NCBI GenBank assembly: GCA_002344525.1
Contig: DDTJ01000028.1
Span: 156,747-220,746 of the forward strand
DNA from: Akkermansiaceae bacterium UBA2367
GTDB taxonomy: Bacteria; Verrucomicrobiota; Verrucomicrobiia; Verrucomicrobiales; DEV007
Direction of reading: 5' to 3'
DNA: 64,000 bases
Shown here: one piece after another, positions 1-9,128 of the stretch
How positions within the stretch are numbered: the stretch's first letter is position 1
Layout of the letters: each line of letters begins with the position of its first letter
The notes under the pieces: generated by a model
Databases searched by the model: none
Told to the model about the DNA's origin: nothing
Seen by the model: the letters and a program-made list of their open reading frames with translations, nothing else
Position numbers and translations under genes: made by a program

Positions 1-437
1 ACTACTACTCCGACGCCGACCTCGCCTTCCTCGAATCCATCGGCTACGGGGAGCGGGAGTTCTTCGACTTCGTCGAGGACTTCGCCCAAGGCGGCGACCC
101 CTCCCCCGCCACCGCGATCCTGATCGCCAGCGTCCGGCGCGACTACCTTCGCGAAGTCATGCGGGGGGCCAAGAGCGACCGCGTCCTCGATCCCGCCGCC
201 CTGCCCTCGCGAACCGCCGAGCTCGACGGGATCGTCTGGCTGCCCCGCATCCTCGCGAAAGCCCGCGCCAAGCTGCGCGGCGAGCTCGACCCCGACACCA
301 TGTTCTGCTGCGGCGGCGACCGCGCCTTCCTCCGCCGCCACGGCATCGCCCCCGCCGACTTTCTCCGTGCCGTCTGGGCCGCCGGGGATGACGACGCCAA
401 GGTCGTCGCCTACGTGAAACGCAGCCGCGAGGCATGA
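1..437 (+). CDS. DUF5069 domain protein (3' part, start outside window)
   Basis: The reading frame is open from the left edge and ends at a TGA overlapping the next start. The motif LPRILAKARAKLRGEL followed by an FLRRHGIAPADFLRAV-like segment matches the DUF5069 family, small soluble proteins common in Verrucomicrobia and Planctomycetes whose function is unknown. The upstream part (YYSDADLAFLESIGYGEREF) fits the N-terminal half of the same family. The gene overlaps the following TPR gene by ATGA, so the two are probably translationally coupled. The start codon and the first residues are missing. Confidence 0.7.
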   Translation, partial: YYSDADLAFLESIGYGEREFFDFVEDFAQGGDPSPATAILIASVRRDYLREVMRGAKSDRVLDPAALPSRTAELDGIVWLPRILAKARAKLRGELDPDTMFCCGGDRAFLRRHGIAPADFLRAVWAAGDDDAKVVAYVKRSREA

Positions 438-2782
438 AGGGAACCCTGTCCAGCCCCCCTTCCAACCCTCTGCGGCCTTCCATCGGCGCGATCCTCCTCC
501 CTGTCCTTCTCCTCGCCGCCCCCGCTCCCGCCCAGAAGAGCCTCGTCGATCTCGCCCCCTTTCGTGAAGGCTGCCAGGCCCTCGCCGACGAGCGTTTCGA
601 GACGGCGGTGGCCCGCTTCCGCGAATGCTGGTCCCTGCTGCGGGAGGACGAATCCAGCGGCCCCGGGGAGAACTTCGTCGCCTCGCGACTCCTCGAATCC
701 CTCGTCCGGAACGGGGAGACCGCCCCGGCTGTCGACTGGACCCTGGAGAACGCCGGGTTCCAGCCGACCCCCGCCACGAGCTACTGGATCGCCGCCGCCT
801 TCCAAGCCGAGGAACGTTTCGCCGAAGCCGCCGAATATTACCAAGCCCACCTCGCCAACGTGTCCGCGCCGCCGACGGCGACCCTGATCAACCGCGCCGT
901 CTGCCTCGCCCGCAGCGGTCGCGCCGCCGCCGCCCACGATCTCGTGCGCGACCTCGCCCCCTCCCATCCCGGCGAGACTCTGCGCCTCGCCCAGATCGCC
1001 GCCGCCTCGCACGAGGCCGAAGCCCTCGCCCGCTTGGGGGACGCGGACCTTTCCGACCCCGCTTGGGCCGCGCTGCGGATGCCCCTCGCCCGGCTCCTCG
1101 CCTTCCTCCATCTGCGGCTGGGAAACCGGGCCGCCGCCATTGCTACCGCCAGCGAAGCTGTCGCCACTTCGCCCGACGCCGACCAGGCCCGGCGCGCCCT
1201 CCTCTTTTTGGAAACCCTCCTCGACGGCGAGACGCCCGGAGATCTCCCGGAGCGCCTCGCCGCTTGGGAAGCCGACCCCGACTTTCCCGGACGCGAGGCG
1301 GCGGCCCTCCACCGCCTCCTCCTTGAGCCCGAGCCAGCCCGCTCCGAAGCCCTCCGCGCCTTCGCCGGGAAAACCGCCGATCCCGCGCTGCGGCTCGAAG
1401 CGCTACTCCGGATCGGCGAAGCCCCCGCGCCCACTCCTCCCGACGCGCCCCCCGACCTGCGCGAGCGGCTCGATTTCGCCATCGGCTCCGCCGCCTACCA
1501 CGCCGACCGCTTCGACGAGGCGATGCGGCATTTCTCCGGCTTGCTCGAACACGACAGAGGCGAAGCCGCCGCGCGCGATTCCTTCAACGCCGCCCTCTCC
1601 GCCCTGAGGCAGGACGACGCTGCCGCCTTCGCCGCCCACGAGGAGGCCATCGTCCGGACCAATCCCCGATCCAGCCTCCTCGCCGAGCTCAGCTACCTCG
1701 GCGGGCTGTATCTCTCCGCCAAGGGCGATCCCGCCGCCTACGAGCGGCTCAACCGCTTCGTCCAATCCCACCCCGATCATCCCTCCAGCGCCGACGCCCG
1801 CCTCGCCCTCGCCGAGATCCATCTGAACCAAGCCCCAGCGAGGCCCAGCGCTGCCCGCGAGATTTTCGAGGAGCTCCGCGCCCGCCCCCTCACTCTCGCC
1901 CAGAGCGAGCGGCTCGACTATGTCTCGATCTGGATCGAGCTCACCGACGGGAACGCCTCCGGGCTCCTCCGCCGCGCCGACGAGTTCGTCGCGAACTGGC
2001 CCAACTCGGACTACCTCGACGAGGTGCTCATGATTCTCGCCTCGGAGCACTATTCGCGGAAGGACTTCGACGCCGCGGCCGCCGCTTTCCATCGGGTCGC
2101 CGAGGAGTTCCCCGGATCGCCCCATGCCAGGACCGCCCGCTTTTTCGAGGCGAAGGCCTCCCCCGCTTCCGAGGAGGCCCTCGCGAAATGGCGCCGTCTC
2201 GTCGAGGAAGGGGAGGAACTGGCCGACGAAGCCTCGCACGAGCTGGCCCTCCTCCTCCTCTCCCTCGACCGCTTCGACGAGGCCCGCGCGGAGTTCGAGA
2301 ACCTGCTCGGGCGGCTCCCCGCCGAATCGCCCCTGCGCTTCGCGGTGATGGCTGATTCCTCCTTCGCCTTCTACCTCGAAGCCCTCGCCGGAGGCAAGGA
2401 CCCCGCGCTTCTTGAGAAAGCCGCCACCCGCTTCGCTGCCCTCTCCAACCATGCCGAGGCGCCTGCTTCCTGGCGCTACAACGCGGCGGTGCGGCGGGGC
2501 AAATGCCTCGAAGCCCTCGGCAAAGTCCCTGTCGCCCTCGAAATCTACCGCTCCATCGTCGAGGAGACCCGCTCCGGGAATTCCACCGCCCCCCTCCCGC
2601 CCGAGGAGGCCGAGTGGGTCTTCCGCGCCGGCTTCGCCGCGATCCGGATTCTCGAAGCGGATCGAAAATGGGCCGCCGCCATCGAAGTGGCCGACGCCCT
2701 TTCGGACAAAAACGGCCCCAGGGCCATCGAAGCGGCCAAGATGGCGGAAAAGCTGCGTTTGAAGCACTGGGTCTGGGATTGA
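434..2782 (+). CDS. Exported TPR-repeat protein
   Basis: A 782-residue protein with a hydrophobic signal segment at residues 15-33 (ILLPVLLLAAPAPAQ) suited to export. The rest is alpha-helical and Ala/Glu/Arg rich, with repeated tetratricopeptide-like units, for example ARLALAEIHLNQAPARPSAA, YSRKDFDAAAAAFHRVAEEF and DEARAEFENLLGRLP. Proteins of this kind act in the periplasm as scaffolds for protein assembly or envelope machinery; no specific partner is visible here. It starts within the stop of the DUF5069 gene (ATGA) and is closed by an intrinsic terminator about 45 bases downstream. The function beyond TPR scaffold is unknown. Confidence 0.75.
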   Translation: MKGTLSSPPSNPLRPSIGAILLPVLLLAAPAPAQKSLVDLAPFREGCQALADERFETAVARFRECWSLLREDESSGPGENFVASRLLESLVRNGETAPAVDWTLENAGFQPTPATSYWIAAAFQAEERFAEAAEYYQAHLANVSAPPTATLINRAVCLARSGRAAAAHDLVRDLAPSHPGETLRLAQIAAASHEAEALARLGDADLSDPAWAALRMPLARLLAFLHLRLGNRAAAIATASEAVATSPDADQARRALLFLETLLDGETPGDLPERLAAWEADPDFPGREAAALHRLLLEPEPARSEALRAFAGKTADPALRLEALLRIGEAPAPTPPDAPPDLRERLDFAIGSAAYHADRFDEAMRHFSGLLEHDRGEAAARDSFNAALSALRQDDAAAFAAHEEAIVRTNPRSSLLAELSYLGGLYLSAKGDPAAYERLNRFVQSHPDHPSSADARLALAEIHLNQAPARPSAAREIFEELRARPLTLAQSERLDYVSIWIELTDGNASGLLRRADEFVANWPNSDYLDEVLMILASEHYSRKDFDAAAAAFHRVAEEFPGSPHARTARFFEAKASPASEEALAKWRRLVEEGEELADEASHELALLLLSLDRFDEARAEFENLLGRLPAESPLRFAVMADSSFAFYLEALAGGKDPALLEKAATRFAALSNHAEAPASWRYNAAVRRGKCLEALGKVPVALEIYRSIVEETRSGNSTAPLPPEEAEWVFRAGFAAIRILEADRKWAAAIEVADALSDKNGPRAIEAAKMAEKLRLKHWVWD

Positions 2783-3179
2783 GGAACCCGTCACATCCGA
2801 CGGCACCGCCGCTGACGAAGCCGCAGGGAAGGAAACTTGGATTTTCCTTCTTTTTTTCTTGTCACCTTTCGCAAAAATCCTCAGAATGCCTCGCATGATC
2901 CCGCGAGCGAGGCATAGCGAGGTGTTCTCCACGTCCCCCCGTCCGTTCGCTTCCCGTTCCCCCCGTTCCATTTGCCCGCCCGCCGCCGGACGCTCCCGCG
3001 TCGTCCACGAAACGGAAGCGGCGGACCCGACCCCTGCCACGGTCGGGCCTTGAGCGCCGCGTCCCCATCCAATCTTCACCGCATCCTTGCCATGCCCCCC
3101 GACCCTCCAGACCCGACGACTCCGCCACCGCCGACTCCCTCGCCACCGCCGACGCCCACACCTCCACCGACGCCGCGCC
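2783..3179. other. Intergenic region upstream of the RHS gene
   Basis: About 400 bases with the terminator at its left end, GC-rich low-complexity sequence in the middle, and a proline-coding tract at 3092-3178. That tract reads as PPPPTPSPPPTPTPPPTP in the +2 frame, whereas the RHS body is in the +3 frame. No convincing promoter or ribosome binding site was seen before the RHS start. Confidence 0.4.
2828..2860 (+). terminator. Intrinsic terminator after the TPR gene
   Basis: Perfect 8-bp stem GAAGGAAA / TTTCCTTC with a 7-base loop, followed directly by seven T residues. It lies 46 bases after the TPR stop codon and separates that gene from the RHS gene. This is the clearest rho-independent terminator in the window. 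Confidence 0.8.
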
Positions 3180-6100
3180 ATGATCCTCCCCTCCATCGCG
3201 CCCTCGACCGGCGGAAAAGGCCTCGCCACCGGCTTGGAGCACCGCTTCCGCTACGTCGCCCGCCTCTCCAACAACGCCGGCGGCCAGAACGGGAACAGTT
3301 GGGTCGTCACCAGCCTGCCCTACCTCCACTACAGTTCACAGACCATCGAGGACATGCCCGCGAAAGTCGTCCTCATGGGAGGCGGGGGCGCCCAGTGGGA
3401 GTGGGTCGAAGGCACGGGCTATCGAGGGCTCTTCGGCACGAAGCGACGCCTGTCGGCGGCGGGCGCGGACTTCCGCTTGTTCGAACCCGACGGGGGCACC
3501 TCCACCTTCCACGGTCCCGACGAGACCGCCAACCTCCGGGGTCGGCTCAAAGGTTCGGTCGACGCCTTGGGCGTCGCCACGACGGTCGCCTACGACGCCA
3601 ACCACCGCATCGTCAGCGAGATCCGCACCGACTCGCAGACCGGGGACGAGGCGGGCCTGTTCTACGCCTTCGCCACGGACGGCCCCCACACCGGGCGCAT
3701 TCTCTCCGTCGAGAAGCGCCTCGTGCGCGACGGCGTCGGGCATCCCCTGCGCCGCTGGCTCTTCGCCTACCACTCCGGCGGCGACGCCGCCGGCAGCCTC
3801 AACGACCTCAAGACCGCCGAGGAGCAGGTCTGGGACGCCGCTGCGAGCGCATGGGCCGGCGCGGGCAAGCGCTACTTCCGCTACTACAAGGCCAACTCCT
3901 CCATCGGCTTCGTCCACGGGCTTCGCTATGTGCTCGACGCCGACGGATACGCCCGCCTGTCCGCCTTGGGGCTCGATCCGGAGAGCGTCGCCCTAGTCCC
4001 CGACGCCGTCCTCGCCGATTTCGCCTCGGAATTCTACGAGTACGACGCCAGCAAACGGCCCAGCAAGGTCGTGAAGAGGGCGGGGACCGAGACGAGCCTC
4101 TTCGACCGGCTCCAGGGCGACGGCGACCCGGGCCGCAACTGGGCGAGGCGCGAGGTCGAGACCCGGCCCGACGGGGCGGCGCAGACCACCTACCTCAACC
4201 GCGCGGGCCGCCCCGTCCTCAAAATCCTCCAGTCCGGCGGGAACGCCTGGGCGGAGTATTGGGAGTACGACGCGGACGACCGCGAGACCCTCCACGCCAC
4301 CCCCGCGTCCATCGCCTCCTTCGCCGAACCCGCCGATGCCGACGAGAACTTCAGCGTCACCCTGAAGACCGCCGCCGGGCGCATCGGCACCAGGGACTAC
4401 TACCCCGAAAGCGAGGGCGGCGAGGGTTCCGCCCCCGGCTACCTGAAGGAGGAGGCGGTGCAGGAGGGCTCCTCCGGCACCCCCGTCAAGCAGCGCACGC
4501 TCACCTACGTCGAGCGCACCGTCGGCGGAGCCAGCGTCTACAGAGTTGCGAACTCCACCGTCTACCGCGACAGCGCGGGCGGCGGCGGCAGCCCCGCCAC
4601 CACCGCCAACGCCTACACCTGGCGCGGCTCCAGCTTCGCCGTGCTCCAGCACACCGTGACCCCGCCCGTGGTCTCCACGGGCGAGAACGGCACCGGGGCC
4701 ACGACCACGCAGGACACCGTCTACGACGACTACGGCAACGCGCGGTGGCGCAAAAACGAGCGCGGACGTATCGACTACGCCATGCACGACCGGATCACCG
4801 GGGCCTTGCGCTTCCGCATCGAGGACGCCGACACCGCCCTGCTGGAGGGCGTGCCCTCCGGCTGGAGCACGCCGGGCGGCTTCGGCTCCGCCCGCCGCAC
4901 CGACTGCGAGAGCGACCTGCTGGGCCGGGCCACCCTCGTCCTCGGCCCTGCCCACCTTGTCCCTACGAAAAACGCGGAGGGGGCCGTCGTGGCCGTCCCC
5001 ACCCGGCGGGCCGAGTTCGGCGTCTATCTCGACACGGTGCGGGAGGTCCGCAGCGCTCGGGGCGGCTCCACCTCCGGCGGGCTCTACACCCTCGGCACGG
5101 TGAAGCGCTCGCGCTTCAATTTCGCGAACGACGAGATCGAAACCATCGAGGCCGCGCGCGGCTGCGCCTGCGGGCCGCTCTCGCCCTCCGAGGTCTTCCC
5201 TCAATCTTCGTGGAAGCGCTGGCGGCGCGAGATCTTCAACGCCGCCGCCTATCGCGAGGAGAGCCGCGTCTGGCATGTCATCCCCGCCACTGGCGAGGGC
5301 TTCGAGAACGTCAACTACTACAGCACCCGCTACGGACGCGACGCCATGGGGCGCGAGAACCGCGTGGCGGCACCCGGCGGCACCCTCGTCCGCACCGTCC
5401 ACGACCCGCGCGGCTTGGCGCTTTCCGAATGGACGGGCACCGACGACACGGGAGCCACCGACGACGACCCGACCGGCGACGGGGCCCCCGGCAACAACCT
5501 GGTCCTCGTCACCGGCAACACCTACGACGGCGGCAACGGCAACCTCATCCGGCGGGTCCGCCCCGTGGATTCGGACAGCGCCAACGACCGCGAGGAGCTC
5601 TTCGACCACGACTTCCGCGACCGTTTCGTGGGCGAGCAGCACAACGACGGGACCCACGCCTACTTCGTCCGGCTGACCCTCGACAACCTCGGGCAGGTCG
5701 TCCAGACCGACCACTACCACACCGGCGTCATCTCCGGCAACCTCACGGCCCGGTCCAAGGCCTACTTCGATGCCCGCCGTCGGAACTACAAGGACGAGAC
5801 CTATTCCGTCGATCCCGGCACCGGGGCGGTGGGCCATGCCCTCGTCGGGCAGCGCTGGCATGACGCCTCGGGCAACATCGTCAAGGAGACCTTCCAAGGC
5901 AGCGAAGGCTTCGTGAAACGGGCCTTCGACGCCTTCGAGCGGGAAATCAGATCCTACACCGCCTGCAATCCTTCGGGCGGCAGCAACGACGGCAACCCCG
6001 CCAGCGACACCGTCGTGGAGCAGGGAGAAACCCTCTACGACGCGGCGGGCAACACGGTGATGCTCACCGCTTGGCAACGCTTCCACGACGCGACGGGAAC

Positions 6101-8585
6101 GGGACCGCTCAACGGCCCCTCCGGTGCCCAGCCGAGGGCGCGGCGCAGCTTCCTCGCACGGTGGTGCGACGCCATCGGTCGCGAGACCACACGGGCCGAC
6201 TACGGCACCCACGGCGGGGCCGCCCTCGCGCGACCCGAGGTGCCGCCCGCCGCGTCGGTGACCGTCCTCGTCACCCGCACGATCCACGCCGACACGGGGG
6301 AAGCCGCCGCCATCATCGCCCCCGACGGGACCGAGAACCGCTGGAAACGCGACGCCATCGGGCGCGAGGTCGAAACCGTCGAGAACTTCAAGGATGCGGC
6401 CCCGGCGGCGGACGTCAACCGCACCGTCCGCTTCGGCTACCATCCCAGCGGCAATCTGGAGACCCTCACTCTCGTCAACGACGTGACCGGCGACCAGACC
6501 ACCCGCTGGATCTACGGAACCACTTTGGAGGATTCCGCCGTCGCCACCGGGCATCTGCTGCGGGCCAAGATCTACCCCGGCGGCGACCGCACCGACCATG
6601 CCTACAACCGTCAGGGCGAGGGCGTCCGCAAGGAGGACGGCAACGGCACCGTCCACGAGTATCTCCGGGACAAGATGGGCCGGATGCGCCACGACTGCGT
6701 CACCGCCCTCGGCCCCGATACCGACGACACGGTAAAGCGCATCAGCACCGAATACGACCCCAAGCGGCCCAGCTTGGTGTCGAAAGTCAGCAGCCACGAC
6801 GACGCCGAACCGGGCGAGGGCGACGTGCTCAACGAAGTCGCCAAAGCCTACGACGGCTTCGGGCAGGAAATCGGGGACTCCCAGGAGCACGAGGGCGAAG
6901 TGGATGGCAACACGCCCAAGGTCCTCTACTCCCACGCCGACGGGTCGAGCGGCAACACCGCACGGCGGACCTCGATCACCTACCCGAACGGTCGGCAGGT
7001 CAACCTCGGCTACGGCGCGAGCGACAGCATCACCGACCTGCTCAGCCTCGTGAAGGACATCGCCATCGACGGGGAAATGGGCAAGAAGGCCGAATACATC
7101 CGTGTCGGCTTGGGCCGCTTCGTCGAAATCACCCTCCCCGAACCGGATGTGAAAATGTCCATGCTGCGTCCCGGCGGAGGCAGCGACGGCGACTCGGGCG
7201 ATCCCTACGACGGCTTCGACCGCTTCGGGCGGGTGCAGCAGATTCGCTGGGAGAAGATCACCGGAGGCGCAATCCTCGACGGCTGGAAATGGGGTTACGA
7301 CCAGGCTTCCAACCGGACGTGGAGGAAAAACCTCGTTGCCGCGAGCGGGCAGGACGAGGCCTACGGCTACGATGGTTTACATCAGGTGATTCGGGATGCG
7401 GTGGGGACGCTGAACACGAACCGGACGGCTATTGGCGGCATTCCGGGCGAAGAGGAAGATTTCGCCTACGACCCCACCGGCAACTGGCTGGGCTACCGGA
7501 AGGACGAGGGCGGAGCGACGGTCCTCGACCAAACGCGGGCGAACAACAAGGACAACCAATTGGTCCAGATCGACGGCAGCAGCGCCCTGCTCGCCTACGA
7601 CCGAGCGGGCAATGCGACGAAGGTTCCGCCCGGAGTCGGCGGGAACTGGAGTAAATACTTCCAGCCCGTGTGGGACGCATGGAACCGCATCGTGGAGGTG
7701 AAGGACGAGAACGGAGCAACCACCCAGAGGAACGCTTACGACGGCCTAACCCGGCGGATTACGAAGGAGGCCGGGGGTGTGGTGGTCCACATCTACTGGA
7801 GCGACCGCTGGAAGCCCTTGGAGGAGCGTCTCGACTCCGAAACCACCGCCGCCCGCTCCTATCTTTGGGGCGAACGTCCCGGCCACCGTGACGAGCTAAT
7901 TTTGCGTGATCGAGATACGGACGGCAACGGCATCCTAGACGAGCGCCTCTACGTGACGATGGACTACTTCAACGGAATGGCTATCCTCGGCGACGGGGGT
8001 GAAGTAATGGAACGATACGGATTCAGCGCCTTCGGAGTTAGGCGTGCTATGGCTCCGAACTTCTCGCCGAGATCCACCTCGCTTTACGCTTGGGACTTTG
8101 GGTTCCAAGGACATATCCTTGATGCGGAGACCGGATGGTATAACTACGGATATCGATTCTACGTGCCCTTGCTTGGGCGATGGCCGAGCCGTGACCCCAT
8201 TGAGGAGAGGGGTGGGTTGAATTTGTATTGCATGACCTCCAACGATCCTGTGGGCCGTCTCGATTTCTTGGGGGCGTTGGAATTGCCTTCATTGGTGAAG
8301 GATCTTAATCAAATTATGTTGCCGTGGCATGGATGCAGTCTCGCCGCCAAAGGGGCAAACGCAATCAAAGCATGCTGCGCAGAGAATTCATGCAAAGAAC
8401 CGTGCCTTGAATGCTGCAGAACAAGAATGAGGAACTACTCAATAAGTTTCGGGCTGGCTGCGTCCATCAATCCATTTTGTGCAATTTGGGGCGCCGATCA
8501 GCTAGCCAACGCCGAAAGGGCGTGCATAAGTTGTTGCAATGAAAAAAAATCCACGCAACCTCCAGACTGCTGCAAGAGCGATTGA
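3180..8585 (+). CDS. RHS/YD-repeat protein with Cys-rich C-terminal tip
   Basis: A protein of about 1800 residues with many YD repeats (YDAADRETL-type units such as YDAAGNTV, YDPTGNWLGY, YDRAGNATK) and the standard RHS core ending GWYNYGYRFYVPLLGRWPSR-DPIEERGG followed by NDPVGRLDFLG. RHS proteins form a shell that encloses a variable C-terminal tip released as a toxin or surface effector. The last ~100 residues form such a tip, with 13 cysteines in clusters (CCAENSCKEPCLECC, CISCC, DCC). Base composition drops sharply from about 7990 onward, typical of swapped tips. ATG at 3180 was chosen because the upstream in-frame extension from TTG 3087 is only Arg/Pro low complexity; no signal peptide is visible from 3180. 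The tip is not a family I recognise. Confidence 0.85.
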   Translation: MILPSIAPSTGGKGLATGLEHRFRYVARLSNNAGGQNGNSWVVTSLPYLHYSSQTIEDMPAKVVLMGGGGAQWEWVEGTGYRGLFGTKRRLSAAGADFRLFEPDGGTSTFHGPDETANLRGRLKGSVDALGVATTVAYDANHRIVSEIRTDSQTGDEAGLFYAFATDGPHTGRILSVEKRLVRDGVGHPLRRWLFAYHSGGDAAGSLNDLKTAEEQVWDAAASAWAGAGKRYFRYYKANSSIGFVHGLRYVLDADGYARLSALGLDPESVALVPDAVLADFASEFYEYDASKRPSKVVKRAGTETSLFDRLQGDGDPGRNWARREVETRPDGAAQTTYLNRAGRPVLKILQSGGNAWAEYWEYDADDRETLHATPASIASFAEPADADENFSVTLKTAAGRIGTRDYYPESEGGEGSAPGYLKEEAVQEGSSGTPVKQRTLTYVERTVGGASVYRVANSTVYRDSAGGGGSPATTANAYTWRGSSFAVLQHTVTPPVVSTGENGTGATTTQDTVYDDYGNARWRKNERGRIDYAMHDRITGALRFRIEDADTALLEGVPSGWSTPGGFGSARRTDCESDLLGRATLVLGPAHLVPTKNAEGAVVAVPTRRAEFGVYLDTVREVRSARGGSTSGGLYTLGTVKRSRFNFANDEIETIEAARGCACGPLSPSEVFPQSSWKRWRREIFNAAAYREESRVWHVIPATGEGFENVNYYSTRYGRDAMGRENRVAAPGGTLVRTVHDPRGLALSEWTGTDDTGATDDDPTGDGAPGNNLVLVTGNTYDGGNGNLIRRVRPVDSDSANDREELFDHDFRDRFVGEQHNDGTHAYFVRLTLDNLGQVVQTDHYHTGVISGNLTARSKAYFDARRRNYKDETYSVDPGTGAVGHALVGQRWHDASGNIVKETFQGSEGFVKRAFDAFEREIRSYTACNPSGGSNDGNPASDTVVEQGETLYDAAGNTVMLTAWQRFHDATGTGPLNGPSGAQPRARRSFLARWCDAIGRETTRADYGTHGGAALARPEVPPAASVTVLVTRTIHADTGEAAAIIAPDGTENRWKRDAIGREVETVENFKDAAPAADVNRTVRFGYHPSGNLETLTLVNDVTGDQTTRWIYGTTLEDSAVATGHLLRAKIYPGGDRTDHAYNRQGEGVRKEDGNGTVHEYLRDKMGRMRHDCVTALGPDTDDTVKRISTEYDPKRPSLVSKVSSHDDAEPGEGDVLNEVAKAYDGFGQEIGDSQEHEGEVDGNTPKVLYSHADGSSGNTARRTSITYPNGRQVNLGYGASDSITDLLSLVKDIAIDGEMGKKAEYIRVGLGRFVEITLPEPDVKMSMLRPGGGSDGDSGDPYDGFDRFGRVQQIRWEKITGGAILDGWKWGYDQASNRTWRKNLVAASGQDEAYGYDGLHQVIRDAVGTLNTNRTAIGGIPGEEEDFAYDPTGNWLGYRKDEGGATVLDQTRANNKDNQLVQIDGSSALLAYDRAGNATKVPPGVGGNWSKYFQPVWDAWNRIVEVKDENGATTQRNAYDGLTRRITKEAGGVVVHIYWSDRWKPLEERLDSETTAARSYLWGERPGHRDELILRDRDTDGNGILDERLYVTMDYFNGMAILGDGGEVMERYGFSAFGVRRAMAPNFSPRSTSLYAWDFGFQGHILDAETGWYNYGYRFYVPLLGRWPSRDPIEERGGLNLYCMTSNDPVGRLDFLGALELPSLVKDLNQIMLPWHGCSLAAKGANAIKACCAENSCKEPCLECCRTRMRNYSISFGLAASINPFCAIWGADQLANAERACISCCNEKKSTQPPDCCKSD

Positions 8586-8618
8586 GGCTTATTTTTGGTG
8601 CAATAAAGGATTTTTGAT

Positions 8619-8960
8619 ATGAGCATATTTTTCCATACGCTCGGAATTATTGGAGCGTTTTTCATGGGAATAGGGTGGTTGCTGCTGTTCTCAATAGCAT
8701 TAACTGCCAGCAATTCTCGCGAAGCACTTGATGGGGCGCTGGGTATGAGAGGCTGGCCGAGATGGATAATTCCATTCTTATTTCTCACGAAGCTGTATAT
8801 TTTCATCATGACATATGGAATCAGTTGGTTCGTTGAGATTTTCTCCAATTCAGAATCCTTAGACGATGGTCGCAAGCGAGCCATCGGGGTCGGATTTGCA
8901 TTGTTCGCCATTGGGCTATCTGCATCTTTTTTAGCGCGTTTCGTCGAGCGAAGCCTTTAG
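8619..8960 (+). CDS. Small membrane protein, candidate RHS-tip immunity protein
   Basis: A 113-residue hydrophobic protein with about three membrane segments: residues 6-29 (LGIIGAFFMGIGWLLLFS), roughly 50-72 (IIPFLFLTKLYIFIMTYGI) and 91-108 (GVGFALFAIGLSASFLA). An AAAGGA ribosome binding site lies 8 bases before the ATG. It follows the RHS stop by only 33 bases and shares the low GC of the RHS tip, unlike the rest of the window. This position and composition fit an immunity or accessory protein for the tip. That role is inferred; no family was recognised. Confidence 0.65.
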   Translation: MSIFFHTLGIIGAFFMGIGWLLLFSIALTASNSREALDGALGMRGWPRWIIPFLFLTKLYIFIMTYGISWFVEIFSNSESLDDGRKRAIGVGFALFAIGLSASFLARFVERSL

Positions 8961-9099
8961 AAGCCATCTCATAAAAAACCCGTACAAGCCAACCAATGCC
9001 CAGGCAACTTCCCACAAGCCAACCAGTGGCATTGGCCGTGCCAACCCACTTGCAAAAATAAAATCAGTCTGGCTTCTCGGCGGTTGAACACCCCATTTT
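8961..9099. other. AT-rich spacer between small membrane gene and IS
   Basis: No gene is supported. It holds a short imperfect direct duplication (CAAGCCAACCAATG near 8986 and CAAGCCAACCAGTG near 9016). Composition resembles the RHS tip, so it probably belongs to the same acquired segment. Confidence 0.4.
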
Positions 9100-9110
9100 A
9101 GGTCAAGCCC
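9100..9110. repeat. Left copy of IS target-site duplication
   Basis: AGGTCAAGCCC, identical to 10341-10351 and immediately outside the left inverted repeat. Eleven bases is within the range known for IS4-family insertions. Confidence 0.9.
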
Positions 9111-9128
9111 GAATGGCACGGACTTAAG
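9111..9128. repeat. IS left terminal inverted repeat
   Basis: GAATGGCACGGACTTAAG, perfectly complementary to 10323-10340. It contains the transposase stop codon (TAA on the minus strand). Confidence 0.9.

Noticed and set aside
3993..6935. A 980-codon minus-strand frame opposite the RHS gene
   Set aside because: Antisense to YD repeats, composed of Gly/Val/Asp-rich text without motifs.
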